DNA of 64,000 nt from positions 1 through 64,000 of the forward strand of contig DIMW01000011.1 of the NCBI GenBank assembly GCA_002425765.1, in the 5' to 3' direction. Of this stretch, positions 22,397-31,213 are shown one piece after another (position 1 is the first letter of the stretch; every line of letters begins with the position of its first letter). The notes beneath the pieces were generated by a model. That model did no database searches. It saw only the letters and a list, made by a program, of their open reading frames with translations, and was not told where the DNA came from. Origin of the DNA: Spirochaetaceae bacterium UBA5556 (lineage in GTDB: Bacteria; Spirochaetota; Spirochaetia; Treponematales; Rectinemataceae). The translations under genes and the position numbers were made by a program.

Positions 22397-24529
22397 ATGC
22401 AGGATACAAGGGCGCTCACCATCGCGCTCGCGGGCAATCCCAACGCCGGGAAAACGAGCATCTTCAACGCGCTGACCGGCGCACACCACAAAGTCGGCAA
22501 TTACCCCGGCGTCACCGTCGAAAAGCGCGAGGGTCTGCTCGAATTTCAGGCCTGGAACATCCACATCGTGGATCTGCCGGGTACCTACAGCCTCACCGCA
22601 TATTCGCTCGACGAGGTCGTCGCGCGCGACTTCGTGCTCAACGAAAAGCCCGACATCATCGTCGACGTGCTCGATTCCACCAATCTCGAACGCAACCTGT
22701 ATCTCCTGCTCCAGCTCATAGAGCTGGGACTGCCGGTGGTCGCCGCGCTCAACATGGCGGATGAGGCCGCCGAAAAGGGCATCGTCATCGACCATACAAT
22801 TCTTTCGAAGACGCTCGGCGTACCGATGGTCCCTACGGTCGGTTCCCGCGGTGAGGGTGCCCACGAACTTCTGGAAACGGTGATCTCGACGTTTGAGGCG
22901 CATACATTACCCCGCATGCCCAGCTATGGCGCGGACATAGAGGCCCATATCGCGGCGCTCGTCGAACTCCTCAAAGAGGACAGAGATTTCGCTGCGGCGT
23001 ACTCTCCCCGGTGGATGGCGATAAAACTCATCGAAAAAGACCCCGATGCCCAAAAGCGCGTCGAGCACCATCCTCATGCGGCTAAAATTCATGCCGCGCT
23101 GGAGGCCGCCTGGCACTGGATCGCGCTCCACTACGGCAAGGACTCGGAGATCATTTTGTCTGAACAGCGCTACGGCTATATCCACGGCGCGGTTTCCGAG
23201 GCGGTTCACCACAAACGATTGCGCGGCATTTCGCTGACAGAACGTATTGATAACTTTGTGATGCACCCTCTCGTCGGTCTGCCGCTCTTTTTCTTTGTCA
23301 TCTGGGCAATTTTCAAACTGACCTTCGTACTCGGCGAATATCCCGTATCCTGGCTCGAACAATTGTTTGGGTATCTCGAAGGAGTAATCCAGCATTCGGC
23401 GCTTCCCGCCTTGATTCAAGATCTGCTCATCAATGGCATAATTCATGGTGTGGGCGGCGTGCTTTCTTTTGTTCCGCTCATCGTGATCCTCTTCTTCTGC
23501 ATTTCCGTCCTCGAAGATACCGGCTACATCGCGCGCGCCGCGTTTCTGACCGACCGTTTTCTGCACGCGATCGGGCTGCACGGGCAGTCCTTCATGCCCC
23601 TCATGCTCGGCTTCGGATGTTCGGTTCCCGCGATCATGGCGACGCGCACGCTCAAAAGCCCGAAAGAGCGCATCGCGACGATCATGGCGATTCCCTTTAT
23701 ATCCTGTGGCGGCAAGCTGCCCATCTATGTACTACTTGCCGGGACTTTCTTCCCCAAAAACGCTTCCGCAGTGGTCATGCTGATGTACGCGGGCGGGCTC
23801 GTGCTGAGCATTCTGTCCACTTTTCTCCTTAGGCGAACCGTGCTCAGGGGAGAGTCGATGCCCTTCGTCATGGAACTGCCGCCATACCGCATGCCGACAC
23901 TGAAAGGTGTGCTCTGGCATGTGTGGGAAAAGACATGGAGCTATATACGCAAGGCGGGAACGATCATCCTCGCGGTCTCGGTGCTGATGTGGATCATCAC
24001 TTCGTATCCCAAGGCCAAGGGCGTTGAGGAGTTCGCGGCCGAGGCGAGGGCAGCGGTGGCGACAGCGCAGCCCGGACTCAGCGAGACGGCAATCGCCGTC
24101 AGAGTCGAAGTGTTGGTGCGACAATATCAGCTCGAGCACAGCATCGCCGGCCAACTCGGCAAGATTATCGAGCCCGTGATCGCGCCCATCGGTTTCAACT
24201 GGAAAATCGGCGTGGCGCTGCTTCCCGGGCTCACCGCGAAGGAACTTGTCGTTTCGACCCTGGGGGTACTGTACGGCGCGCCCATCGACGAGAACAGCGA
24301 AAGCCCCTCGCTGCGGCAATCCTTGCGCGAGGCCCCGGACTGGTCTTCCCGCATAGCGCTGGCGCTGATGGTCTTCATCCTCGTCATGCCGCCGTGCTTC
24401 GCGTCGCTGGCCACGATCCGGGCCGAGGCGGGCAACAAGTGGCTTGCGTTCCAGGTTGTCTATTCGCTGGCGCTGGCGTGGATTCTTTCGTTTCTGGTGT
24501 CGATGCTGGGGCGCGCGGTCGGCATGTAG
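22397..24529 (+). CDS. feoB: ferrous iron transport protein B
   Basis: The 710-residue inner-membrane protein imports Fe2+. The N-terminal GTPase shows G1 GNPNAGKT (13-20), G2 in 'YPGVT' (36-40), G3 DLPG (59-62) and the G4-like 'NMAD'. A helical spacer follows. The membrane domain has the two 'gate' motifs, here 'IALHGQSFMPLMLGFGCSVPAIMATRTL' and 'ALLPGLTAKELVVSTLGVLYG', with the conserved Cys in GCSVP. The length is normal for the family. It is the third gene of the Fur-controlled operon. A G+C hairpin without a T-run follows (24535-24560). Confidence 0.95.
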   Translation: MQDTRALTIALAGNPNAGKTSIFNALTGAHHKVGNYPGVTVEKREGLLEFQAWNIHIVDLPGTYSLTAYSLDEVVARDFVLNEKPDIIVDVLDSTNLERNLYLLLQLIELGLPVVAALNMADEAAEKGIVIDHTILSKTLGVPMVPTVGSRGEGAHELLETVISTFEAHTLPRMPSYGADIEAHIAALVELLKEDRDFAAAYSPRWMAIKLIEKDPDAQKRVEHHPHAAKIHAALEAAWHWIALHYGKDSEIILSEQRYGYIHGAVSEAVHHKRLRGISLTERIDNFVMHPLVGLPLFFFVIWAIFKLTFVLGEYPVSWLEQLFGYLEGVIQHSALPALIQDLLINGIIHGVGGVLSFVPLIVILFFCISVLEDTGYIARAAFLTDRFLHAIGLHGQSFMPLMLGFGCSVPAIMATRTLKSPKERIATIMAIPFISCGGKLPIYVLLAGTFFPKNASAVVMLMYAGGLVLSILSTFLLRRTVLRGESMPFVMELPPYRMPTLKGVLWHVWEKTWSYIRKAGTIILAVSVLMWIITSYPKAKGVEEFAAEARAAVATAQPGLSETAIAVRVEVLVRQYQLEHSIAGQLGKIIEPVIAPIGFNWKIGVALLPGLTAKELVVSTLGVLYGAPIDENSESPSLRQSLREAPDWSSRIALALMVFILVMPPCFASLATIRAEAGNKWLAFQVVYSLALAWILSFLVSMLGRAVGM

Positions 24530-24565
24530 CAGGCGCGCGGCGGTGAAGCCCCTGCCGCGCTCGGA

Positions 24566-25876
24566 CTACAGTTTGAAGCTGACTCCCGCGCCGACGGTCA
24601 GCCCTCCATAATCGTTGAAAAGCGCAGTATCAAGCGCACGCCAGTAATCTAATCCTACATCGACAAAGAGACGGGTATTCCTATTTATAAGGTACCCAAC
24701 TCTTCCACCGGCCTGAAAACCGAGGTGTGATAGGAAATTGTTCTCATATCCCGTAACCGCCTCAACTAAATGCAAATATGTCAGGCCTGCGCCCGCGTAC
24801 GGCGCGAGATGGAGTCTGCCTATCGGTATCATGTATTCTGCCCCAAATATAGCATTTACCGGTATAATTGTTACAGTAAATATGCTAATCGCGCCACTTA
24901 ACGGCATCTGAATGCCAATATACGGCCGCAGCGGGAAAAACCCACGTGACGCGGTCATCCGCAATCCCGGCAGTGTTTCACCCTCGCTTGTGTGGAGATA
25001 CAGATCCAGATCGGTACCGCGCCGCGCTATTTCCTTAAGCTGCGTATTCGCGTCGAGTGCGCCGGATCGGTAGAGTATGCGCCCCGTCGAGAGCTGCTGG
25101 CTGACGTCGGTAATCATGATGAGCCCCGACTCGCGCGTGTCTTCGATACCGCCCACTGTCTGCTTTTCGATTATCGCGTATTCATCGCCTTTTTTAAGCC
25201 CCATGTTGGCGCCGAGCTGAATCTTGACCGTCGATCCCTTAGCCTCAAGAATGCGCGTATTGATCTGGAATTCCGGTATAGCCCTGATCCTGTATTCCAG
25301 TTCAGGCGGAATGGCGTTGATTGCGGACATGACCGCGTTGTTCTGGCTCGTCTTATCGCTGCCCGAAGTATCGATGGACTCGATCGAAAGAACGGTCGCG
25401 TCGTGCGCCACATCGATAAAGGTGACACCTGTGGTGATGTTGCAGTTCCATGTCCCGGCCTTGGAATTCCAATACACCGCAAAATTCGTCACCACTGGCA
25501 CAACGACGATGAACGCACCGGTCAGACGCTCGAATTCAGCCTTGGTGAGGAACGCCTCTCCAAACTGGTACTGTTCCGGCAAGACAAAATTGACCTGTTT
25601 CGCCTGGCGCAGCGCATCGACAAATTGCTGCAAGCCCCCGGAAGAGAGGCGCTGCGTCGTGCCAAAAACCGTGAATCGGCCAATATCGGAAAATACTTTC
25701 TGAATCTTCAAGTCGATAGTGCCCAGCGCCTGAGGCGGAATGAACCATCCATAATAACCGAGGGCAAACACTGCAATATCCTGCTTTGTGCTCACCACAG
25801 GCTGTGCGCCTGCCCCAAAAAGACTTGCCAATAACAGCAAAAAAATCATGGATATGGCGAGTCGTCGCGACTTCAT
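24566..25876 (-). CDS. exported protein with likely C-terminal beta-barrel, unknown function
   Basis: The 436-residue protein has a signal peptide (about 1-24). The middle region (about 30-300) alternates strands and contains 'GSTVKIQLGANMGLKKGDEYAIIEKQ', a pattern seen in flagellar/curli-type assembly or TolB-related periplasmic domains. The last ~130 residues alternate aromatic and polar residues like an outer-membrane barrel ('RPYIGIQMPLSG', 'GRLHLAPYAGAGLTYLHL', 'FQAGGRVGYLINRNTRLFVDVGLDYW'). It ends in Leu rather than the usual Phe. I cannot name the family. It has a good ribosome-binding GAGGGAGG before 25876 and no clear operon partner. Confidence 0.65.
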   Translation of the reverse strand: MKSRRLAISMIFLLLLASLFGAGAQPVVSTKQDIAVFALGYYGWFIPPQALGTIDLKIQKVFSDIGRFTVFGTTQRLSSGGLQQFVDALRQAKQVNFVLPEQYQFGEAFLTKAEFERLTGAFIVVVPVVTNFAVYWNSKAGTWNCNITTGVTFIDVAHDATVLSIESIDTSGSDKTSQNNAVMSAINAIPPELEYRIRAIPEFQINTRILEAKGSTVKIQLGANMGLKKGDEYAIIEKQTVGGIEDTRESGLIMITDVSQQLSTGRILYRSGALDANTQLKEIARRGTDLDLYLHTSEGETLPGLRMTASRGFFPLRPYIGIQMPLSGAISIFTVTIIPVNAIFGAEYMIPIGRLHLAPYAGAGLTYLHLVEAVTGYENNFLSHLGFQAGGRVGYLINRNTRLFVDVGLDYWRALDTALFNDYGGLTVGAGVSFKL

Positions 25877-25993
25877 GCAGTACCTCCCTCTTCAACCTTA
25901 CGTTTTTAGTGGTTAATAATATTTGTATTATAAGAGGGAAGCAACAGAAAAATCAAATGAATTCTGTATTCATTCCGCAGTGCAGACTACTCT

Positions 25994-26551
25994 CTATGCT
26001 CTAATCGATTTGAGGGCGCCAGCCCACAGTATAAGCTGGTCCAGCATCGTCCTCAGCGTGTCGGTCTGGATCGGCGCCGGCTTGAAAACGCTGAAATTCT
26101 CAAAATCGGTAAAGAGCGAAAGATGGACCGCGGTGCGCACGTCGGCCATCTGCAGTTCTCCCGCCACAAGGCGGAGGCCTTCCACGGCACGGGCACCGCC
26201 TACGGAGCCATAGCTCACAAAGCCGACTGCCTTGTTGTTCCATTCGGCATAGAGAAAATCCAGGGCGTTCTTGAGGGCTGCCGATGTTCCATGATTATAC
26301 TCCGGAGTCACAATGACAAAACCATCGAACTGGCCGATTTTCTGAGCCCATTTCTGAGTGTGATCCTTGGTGTACTGATGCAGAGAAGGAGGCATCGGCT
26401 CATCCAGCAGCGGCAAGTTGTAATCCTTGACATCGACGAGCTCGAATTCGGCGTCGGCGCGATTTTTGGCCTGTGCCAGAACCCATTTGGCAACTGCTTC
26501 GTTGTTGCGGCCGGGACGTGTGCTTCCTGTAAGAACGGCAATCTTTAACAT
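25994..26551 (-). CDS. NADPH-dependent FMN reductase family protein
   Basis: The 185-residue flavodoxin-like protein carries the FMN phosphate loop 'GSTRPGRNNEAVAKW' (residues 9-23) and the flavin-contact stretch 'VTPEYNHGTSAALKNALDFLYAEWNNKAVGFVSYGSVGG'. Such enzymes reduce flavins, quinones or azo compounds with NAD(P)H and often protect against electrophiles. AAAGGAGA precedes the start at 26551. It stands alone; an AT-rich stretch upstream holds its promoter and a GATAATGAT half that looks like one arm of a Fur site. Confidence 0.88.
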   Translation of the reverse strand: MLKIAVLTGSTRPGRNNEAVAKWVLAQAKNRADAEFELVDVKDYNLPLLDEPMPPSLHQYTKDHTQKWAQKIGQFDGFVIVTPEYNHGTSAALKNALDFLYAEWNNKAVGFVSYGSVGGARAVEGLRLVAGELQMADVRTAVHLSLFTDFENFSVFKPAPIQTDTLRTMLDQLILWAGALKSIRA

Positions 26552-26707
26552 GGGAATCTCCTTTCACTTTCGGATGCAATCAAGATAATGATTTTTTAAT
26601 ATAATCGTCTATAGTTTTTTATATATATAAAATAGTATAAATCATTCAAACCTTTAACCCACTGGATTCTGTGCTGAGTGCCATCCATGCGGACCATAAA
26701 AATCATG

Positions 26708-26736
26708 TTGCGCACTCACGCAAACCAGCGTATCAT
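26708..26736 (+). promoter_or_regulatory. sigma-70 promoter of the 5'-nucleotidase gene
   Basis: TTGCGC (26708-26713), a 17-bp spacer and TATCAT (26731-26736) lie 34 bp before the ATG, which has a strong AAGGAGGT. Confidence 0.5.
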
Positions 26737-26770
26737 TGGTATGTTCAAAATTTTTCCATAAGGAGGTCGT

Positions 26771-28612
26771 ATGAAAAGGTTTCTCGTCATACTCTGCGCG
26801 CTCCTCGCGATGACCATGTCGCTTGCGGCGCAGAGCAAATCCGTAGATCTGACGTTCATCGAAACATCGGATATCCACGGTGCAATCTATCCATACAATT
26901 TCATCACCGCAAAACCGGCCGCCACATCCCTCGCGCAGGTTGCGAGCCTGATCAAAGAAGAGCGCTCGGCGGGAAATTCCGAGGTTGTTCTTCTGGAGAA
27001 CGGGGATTCCCTGCAAGGCCAGCCCACGGTCTACTACTACAACTTCGAGAAGACCGATGGTCCACACATCTGGTCCCAGGCGGTCAATTTCCTCGGCTAC
27101 GATGCCGTTGGCGTAGGCAACCACGACATTGAGGCCGGGCACGCCGTGTACGACAAGCTGTACGAAGAGATGCAGGCACCCGTGCTGTGCGCGAACGCGG
27201 TCAACCCCGACGGAACGCCATACTTCCAGCCTTACGCCATCATCGACAAAGGCGGCGTGAAAATCGCGATTCTCGGTATGATCACGCCGAAGATTCCCGA
27301 CTGGCTGCCGCCGCAGTTCTGGACCGGCATGCAGTTCGAGGACATGGTGCAGACCGCAAAGAAGTGGGTGCCCATCATTCAGGAAAAAGAGCACCCCGAT
27401 CTGCTGATCGGTCTGTTCCATTCCGGCGTCGACTACACCTATGGCAATGTGACCCGCGATACGCCGAACAATGAGAACGCCTCTCAGCTCGTCGCCGAAA
27501 TGGTGCCGGGCTTCGACCTCATATTCGTCGGTCACGACCACGCGGGGTGGGCCGGCCAGGGATGGGATCCGGCCAACAAGAAAAAAATCGACGTCAAAGA
27601 CCCCAACGGGAAGGTAGTCCCCATCTATGGTCCGCTCAATGCGGCCCGCAATGTGGCTGTCGTGAAGATGAACCTCACCTGGAACGACCAGACCCAGAGC
27701 TGGGACAAAATGGTCCGTGGCGGCCTCGTCGATATGACAAAATATCAGCCCGATCCGGACTTTATGGCAACATTCCAGCCCATGTTTGATGAAATCAAGA
27801 CATGGGTCGACCGCCCCATCGGCAAGATGGACGGCGTCATTTCCACGCGCGACTCGATGTTCGGCGATTCTGCGTTCGTCGATCTGATCCAAAGAATCCA
27901 GCTCGATCTCTCCAGAGATCCGAGCCTTGGACTCTCTCCGGCCGATATCTCCTTCGCGGCGCCCCTTTCGGCCGACGCCAAGATTCCGTCGAGCCCCGAC
28001 GGCACGCTGTATGTGCGTGACATGTTCAACCTCTACGTCTACGAGAATTTCCTATACACCATGACGCTCACCGGCCAGCAGATCAAGGATTTCCTCGAGT
28101 ATTCCTATCAATACTGGTTCGATACGATGCCGAACGACGGCGACCACCTCATCGCGTTCCAGAAAGACAAGGAAGGCAAACTGGTGTTCGACAACCGTAC
28201 CAACATGCCGATGACCGCCACCCGCTACTACAACTATGATTCCGCCGCGGGCATCAACTATTTCGTCGACGTGAGCCAGCCCGCGGGCAACCGCGTCACC
28301 ATCACCTGCATGTCCGACGGCCGCGCGTTCAATCCCGACGAGACCTACACCGTGGCGATCAACTCCTACCGCGGTTCCGGCGGCGGCGGACACCTTGAGA
28401 AGGGCGCGGGAATCGACAAGGCCACCATTCTCTCGATGAAGCTCGTCAACGGCGCCACCACGAAGGACCTCCGCTACTTCCTCCTCAAATGGTTCGAGAA
28501 GCAGGAAGGCCCCATCACCGTGATGCCGATCGGCAACTGGGAAGTGATACCTTCGGATCTCGCGGCGCTCGGCGAGAAGAACGATTTTCCGCTGCTGTAT
28601 CCTTCGAAGTAG
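26771..28612 (+). CDS. secreted 5'-nucleotidase / cyclic phosphodiesterase (UshA family)
   Basis: The 613-residue protein has a signal peptide (about 1-21, 'MSLAAQ'). The N-terminal metallophosphoesterase domain binds two metals: 'ETSDIHGAIYPYNF' (near 31), 'ENGDSLQGQP', 'GVGNHDIEAGHAVYD', 'GLFHSGVDYTYG' and 'IFVGHDHAG'. The C-terminal 5'-nucleotidase domain (about 345-600) has 'DSMFGDSAFVDLIQRIQ' and substrate-stacking aromatics around 'NSYRGSGGGGHLEKGAG'. The family hydrolyses nucleotides or 2',3'-cyclic nucleotides in the periplasm, freeing nucleosides and phosphate. It is a single-gene unit with its own promoter and terminator. Confidence 0.93.
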   Translation: MKRFLVILCALLAMTMSLAAQSKSVDLTFIETSDIHGAIYPYNFITAKPAATSLAQVASLIKEERSAGNSEVVLLENGDSLQGQPTVYYYNFEKTDGPHIWSQAVNFLGYDAVGVGNHDIEAGHAVYDKLYEEMQAPVLCANAVNPDGTPYFQPYAIIDKGGVKIAILGMITPKIPDWLPPQFWTGMQFEDMVQTAKKWVPIIQEKEHPDLLIGLFHSGVDYTYGNVTRDTPNNENASQLVAEMVPGFDLIFVGHDHAGWAGQGWDPANKKKIDVKDPNGKVVPIYGPLNAARNVAVVKMNLTWNDQTQSWDKMVRGGLVDMTKYQPDPDFMATFQPMFDEIKTWVDRPIGKMDGVISTRDSMFGDSAFVDLIQRIQLDLSRDPSLGLSPADISFAAPLSADAKIPSSPDGTLYVRDMFNLYVYENFLYTMTLTGQQIKDFLEYSYQYWFDTMPNDGDHLIAFQKDKEGKLVFDNRTNMPMTATRYYNYDSAAGINYFVDVSQPAGNRVTITCMSDGRAFNPDETYTVAINSYRGSGGGGHLEKGAGIDKATILSMKLVNGATTKDLRYFLLKWFEKQEGPITVMPIGNWEVIPSDLAALGEKNDFPLLYPSK

Positions 28613-28680
28613 CATGTGACGAGACGTTGGCGCGCTGAATAAAGCTCAAGGCGCCACCGTCATTGATATTCAATGTACTC

Positions 28681-28717
28681 TGGGGTCGCCCATATGCGGG
28701 CGACCCCAATTTTAAAT
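28681..28717 (+). terminator. terminator of the 5'-nucleotidase gene
   Basis: An 11-bp perfect stem (28681-28691 with 28698-28708) with loop ATATGC is followed by ATTTTAAAT. The tail is short in T, so termination may be incomplete. Confidence 0.75.
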
Positions 28718-28787
28718 CGGGGATAAAGAGATATCGAGAACATTTCCTGGATTTGGGCGATCCCTCTGACCTTTTTCATAATTTTTC

Positions 28788-28816
28788 TTGATTTTATGAA
28801 TGTTTATCTCTATATT
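28788..28816 (+). promoter_or_regulatory. sigma-70 promoter of the hsp20 gene
   Basis: TTGATT (28788-28793), a 17-bp spacer and TATATT (28811-28816) predict a start near 28823 and a leader of about 85 nt. No CIRCE element is visible. Confidence 0.6.
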
Positions 28817-28830
28817 TGAATTACCGATAA

Positions 28831-28902
28831 CGCTCGCCCGCATGGGGAGCGAATATAAGCCGACGGGCTGGGGCCGCGGCTGCGGAAGAATTCCGCGAGG
28901 AG
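28831..28902 (+). promoter_or_regulatory. structured 5' leader of hsp20, possible RNA thermometer
   Basis: Two hairpins fit in the predicted leader. In the first, CGCTC (28831-28835) and CCC (28837-28839) pair with GGGGAGCG (28844-28851). The second is GCGGAA/TTCCGC (28882-28887 with 28891-28896), directly before the GAGGAG ribosome-binding site. CTCGC (28833-28837) could alternatively pair with GCGAG (28895-28899) and mask part of that site. A temperature-sensing role is inference from the gene type. Confidence 0.3.
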
Positions 28903-28908
28903 CAAGGT

Positions 28909-29487
28909 ATGAACAAAAGACCGTACATGGACATCGGGTCCATCTTCGATGACATTTTTGAAGCGGCAAAGGATTTTGGTGAGCGGATGAAAAATTTCGC
29001 CCCCGGTTTTGAGGGCCCCGGCGGTCCGGATGAACACGACGAGGGCTCCGGCAAAAGACCTGGCTGCCATGGCATGGGAGGCGGGGCGTGGTTCGAGGCG
29101 CATGGGGACGACAATATCGACTATTACCCGAATTATTCATATCCACCCCTGAACGTGTACATGCTCGCCGACAAAAGCCTGGTGTTTGAATTCGCGCTTG
29201 CCGGTTTTGACGAAAAAAACATGAGCCTCTCGTTCCAGGGCGACTATATGGTGTTCTCGGCGCGCATCGATGTCGAGCAGCCCGAAGAGGGAGTGCGCTA
29301 TTTCAAGCGGCGCCTCAAACTGAAGGACATCGACAGACAAAAATATTACGCGCCCGCGGACAAGTTCGACCAGGAAAAGGTCAAGGCCGTTTTCCACAAT
29401 GGTATTCTCAAGGTGACGGTACCGCCCAAGGAAGTGATGGATACGCCTGAGGGCATCAAAATCGAGATTGTCAAGGAAGGCGAGTAA
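28909..29487 (+). CDS. Hsp20/alpha-crystallin family small heat-shock protein
   Basis: The 192-residue protein has an unusually long, Gly/Asp/His-rich N-terminal arm (about 1-80, 'GPGGPDEHDEGSGKRPGCHGMGGG'). An alpha-crystallin domain follows (about 83-175, 'PLNVYMLADKSLVFEFALAGFDEKNMSLSFQGDYMVFSARI' to 'VKAVFHNGILKVTVPPKE'). The 'GILKVTVP' strand is the family hallmark. The C-terminus lacks a clear IxI anchor, although 'IKIEIV' may serve. It binds unfolding proteins without ATP. It is a single gene with its own promoter and a structured leader, ended by a terminator. Confidence 0.9.
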   Translation: MNKRPYMDIGSIFDDIFEAAKDFGERMKNFAPGFEGPGGPDEHDEGSGKRPGCHGMGGGAWFEAHGDDNIDYYPNYSYPPLNVYMLADKSLVFEFALAGFDEKNMSLSFQGDYMVFSARIDVEQPEEGVRYFKRRLKLKDIDRQKYYAPADKFDQEKVKAVFHNGILKVTVPPKEVMDTPEGIKIEIVKEGE

Positions 29488-29515
29488 GGCAATCCTCCGT
29501 CTGCATAAAAGAATG

Positions 29516-29556
29516 AAAGAAGGGCGCGGTTCCGCTGGGGGCCGCGTCTTTCTTTT
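29516..29556 (+). terminator. terminator of hsp20
   Basis: A 14-bp stem with two G-T wobbles (29516-29529 with 29542-29555) has its descending arm ending in a T-rich stretch. The tail lies close to the convergent DUF1667 gene end at 29563. Confidence 0.7.
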
Positions 29557-29562
29557 ATGAAG

Positions 29563-29952
29563 TCATTCTGGGGCTATACCGCGCGCGACGATGACATCTA
29601 CCTCAGTGTCGAGCGCTTTCTTCAACACCACCGAACCCCGGACGGCGGGCAGGCGGACCGTCATGCCTTTCAGCGCGCCGAGGAGCTCCGGAATTCTTTC
29701 TTTGGGGAAAGCGCCCGTCGTGCGCACGGGAACGCGGCGCGGCAGGTTCGATTCAGGTCCGGGCGTACCGCCGTCCGGCAGCACCGCGGCGCAGGTGAAG
29801 GTCACCACGCGCTTCGGATTGAAAATCTCCTCGCGCGCGTACTGTTCGCCGCGCAGGCAGCGATTGCCGGTCACCTTCATTTCGCCGCGCGCGTCCGTAT
29901 CCACGGCGAGGTGACAGCCCATGGGGCAGGTGATGCAGATCAGTTCTCGCAT
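29563..29952 (-). CDS. DUF1667 protein, Cys-rich partner of an oxidoreductase
   Basis: The 129-residue protein begins 'MRELICITCPMGCHLAV' and has a fourth Cys in 'VTGNRCLRGEQYAREE', a CxxCxxxC...C pattern like the N-terminal Fe-S site of molybdoenzymes. That is the DUF1667 family, usually found directly after FAD/NAD-dependent GlpA- and GlpB-like genes. It probably carries an Fe-S cluster and passes electrons for the complex. The start at 29952 follows GAGAGGAA and lies 10 bp after the flavoprotein gene. The biochemical role is not established to my knowledge. Confidence 0.85.
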   Translation of the reverse strand: MRELICITCPMGCHLAVDTDARGEMKVTGNRCLRGEQYAREEIFNPKRVVTFTCAAVLPDGGTPGPESNLPRRVPVRTTGAFPKERIPELLGALKGMTVRLPAVRGSVVLKKALDTEVDVIVARGIAPE

Positions 29953-29962
29953 AGAATTCCTC

Positions 29963-31213
29963 TCATACCAGGGCGATCTCGACTGTGGAATCACGCCCCG
30001 CAGCGGCCAGGTCTTCAGGAACGAGCGTCAGGCTCAGCATCTCGGAAGGCTGAATATGCGCGAGCTTGCGCGATTTCACCACAGTGCCGTCGAGGCGGAC
30101 TTCGAGCCGCGCGTCGTTCTTCACGACGAGACTCCGCATGTAGAGCCGGTTCTCGCGCTCGGGATTGACGCGCATGGGCATTACGTAGCGGATGTTCGAG
30201 CCGGTCTTGGCCCGGATCTCGCGCGCGGGCCGATAGCCCGAAAGCCAGGCCGCCGCGTTCGCGCCCGCGCGCCGGGCCTCCTCGACCACATAGTCGACGA
30301 GATCGTGCACGTGCAGGACATTCCCGCAGGCGAACACGCCCGGCATCGTGGTCATGAGCGCGCTGTCCGCCCAGGGCCCGTTCGTGGTCGGCTGAATCTC
30401 GATCCCCGCGTTGCGCGAAAGCTCGTTCTCCGGGACGAGGCCCACCGAAAGCAGCACGGTGTCGCAGGCGATTTTGAAGGCCTTCTCGTGCATGAGCGCG
30501 CCCGACTCGATCGGCGTCACCTCGATGCCCTCGACCCTGTCCTTGCCGTAGATGTCGGTCACCAGGTGCGACAGATAGAGCGGAATGCCGAAGTCGTTGA
30601 GACACTGCACGATGTTGCGCGTGAGCCCGCTCGGATAGGGCAGGATTTCGATCACGGCGTGGACTTTGCAGCCCGACCAGCTCATGCGGCGCGCCATGAT
30701 GAGCCCGATATCGCCCGAACCGATGATCACCACGTCTTTGCCTGGAATATATCCTTCGATGTTCACGAGGCGCTGGGCGAGACCCGCGGTGTAGATGCCC
30801 GCCGGCCGCGTACCGGGAATGCGGATGTTGCCGCGGTTGCGCTCGCGGCAGCCCATCGCCAGAACTATCGCGCGCGATTCGACGCGCATCATGCCCTGCG
30901 TCGGCGACACGCAGTACACGGCCTTCAGCCCGCTTTCCTCGCGAATGTCGAGCACGGTGGTGCGGAGCGAGGCCTGGATATTCCGCGCCCGGACCTGCTC
31001 TTCGAAGCGCTGGGCGAATTCGGGGCCCGTGAGCTCTTCGTTGAACTCGATGAGGCCGAATCCGTTGTGGATGCACTGCATGAGGATGCCGCCGAGCGTA
31101 TCCTCCCGCTCGAGGATGAGGACCGAGTGACCGCGCGCGTCGAGTTCGAGCGCGGCCGCCATGCCCGCGGCGCCGCCGCCTATGACCACCGCGTCAAACG
31201 TAAGCTGTTTCAT
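29963..31213 (-). CDS. FAD-dependent NAD(P)-disulfide-type oxidoreductase (middle gene of Glp-like triad)
   Basis: The 416-residue flavoprotein has an N-terminal FAD site 'AVVIGGGAAGMAAALELDARG' (residues 9-29), a central NAD(P) site 'DVVIIGSGDIGLIMARRMSWSG' and a C-terminal FAD motif 'TTMPGVFACGNVLHVHDLVD'. 'LGGILMQCIHNGFGL' keeps a single Cys near the flavin. Its ATG overlaps the stop of the GlpA-like gene (ATGA), so the two are coupled. In related loci this protein pairs with a GlpA-like dehydrogenase and a DUF1667 protein, linking substrate oxidation to NAD(P). The substrate is unproven; glycerol-3-phosphate is likely. Confidence 0.85.
   Translation of the reverse strand: MKQLTFDAVVIGGGAAGMAAALELDARGHSVLILEREDTLGGILMQCIHNGFGLIEFNEELTGPEFAQRFEEQVRARNIQASLRTTVLDIREESGLKAVYCVSPTQGMMRVESRAIVLAMGCRERNRGNIRIPGTRPAGIYTAGLAQRLVNIEGYIPGKDVVIIGSGDIGLIMARRMSWSGCKVHAVIEILPYPSGLTRNIVQCLNDFGIPLYLSHLVTDIYGKDRVEGIEVTPIESGALMHEKAFKIACDTVLLSVGLVPENELSRNAGIEIQPTTNGPWADSALMTTMPGVFACGNVLHVHDLVDYVVEEARRAGANAAAWLSGYRPAREIRAKTGSNIRYVMPMRVNPERENRLYMRSLVVKNDARLEVRLDGTVVKSRKLAHIQPSEMLSLTLVPEDLAAAGRDSTVEIALV

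Noticed and set aside
24535..24560. GCGCGGC/GCCGCGC hairpin after feoB
   Set aside because: No T-run follows and the loop is 12 nt; it may end transcription but this cannot be supported.
26583..26591. GATAATGAT, one arm of a Fur box, upstream of the FMN reductase gene
   Set aside because: The second arm is missing (poly-T follows), so it is too weak to call a Fur site.
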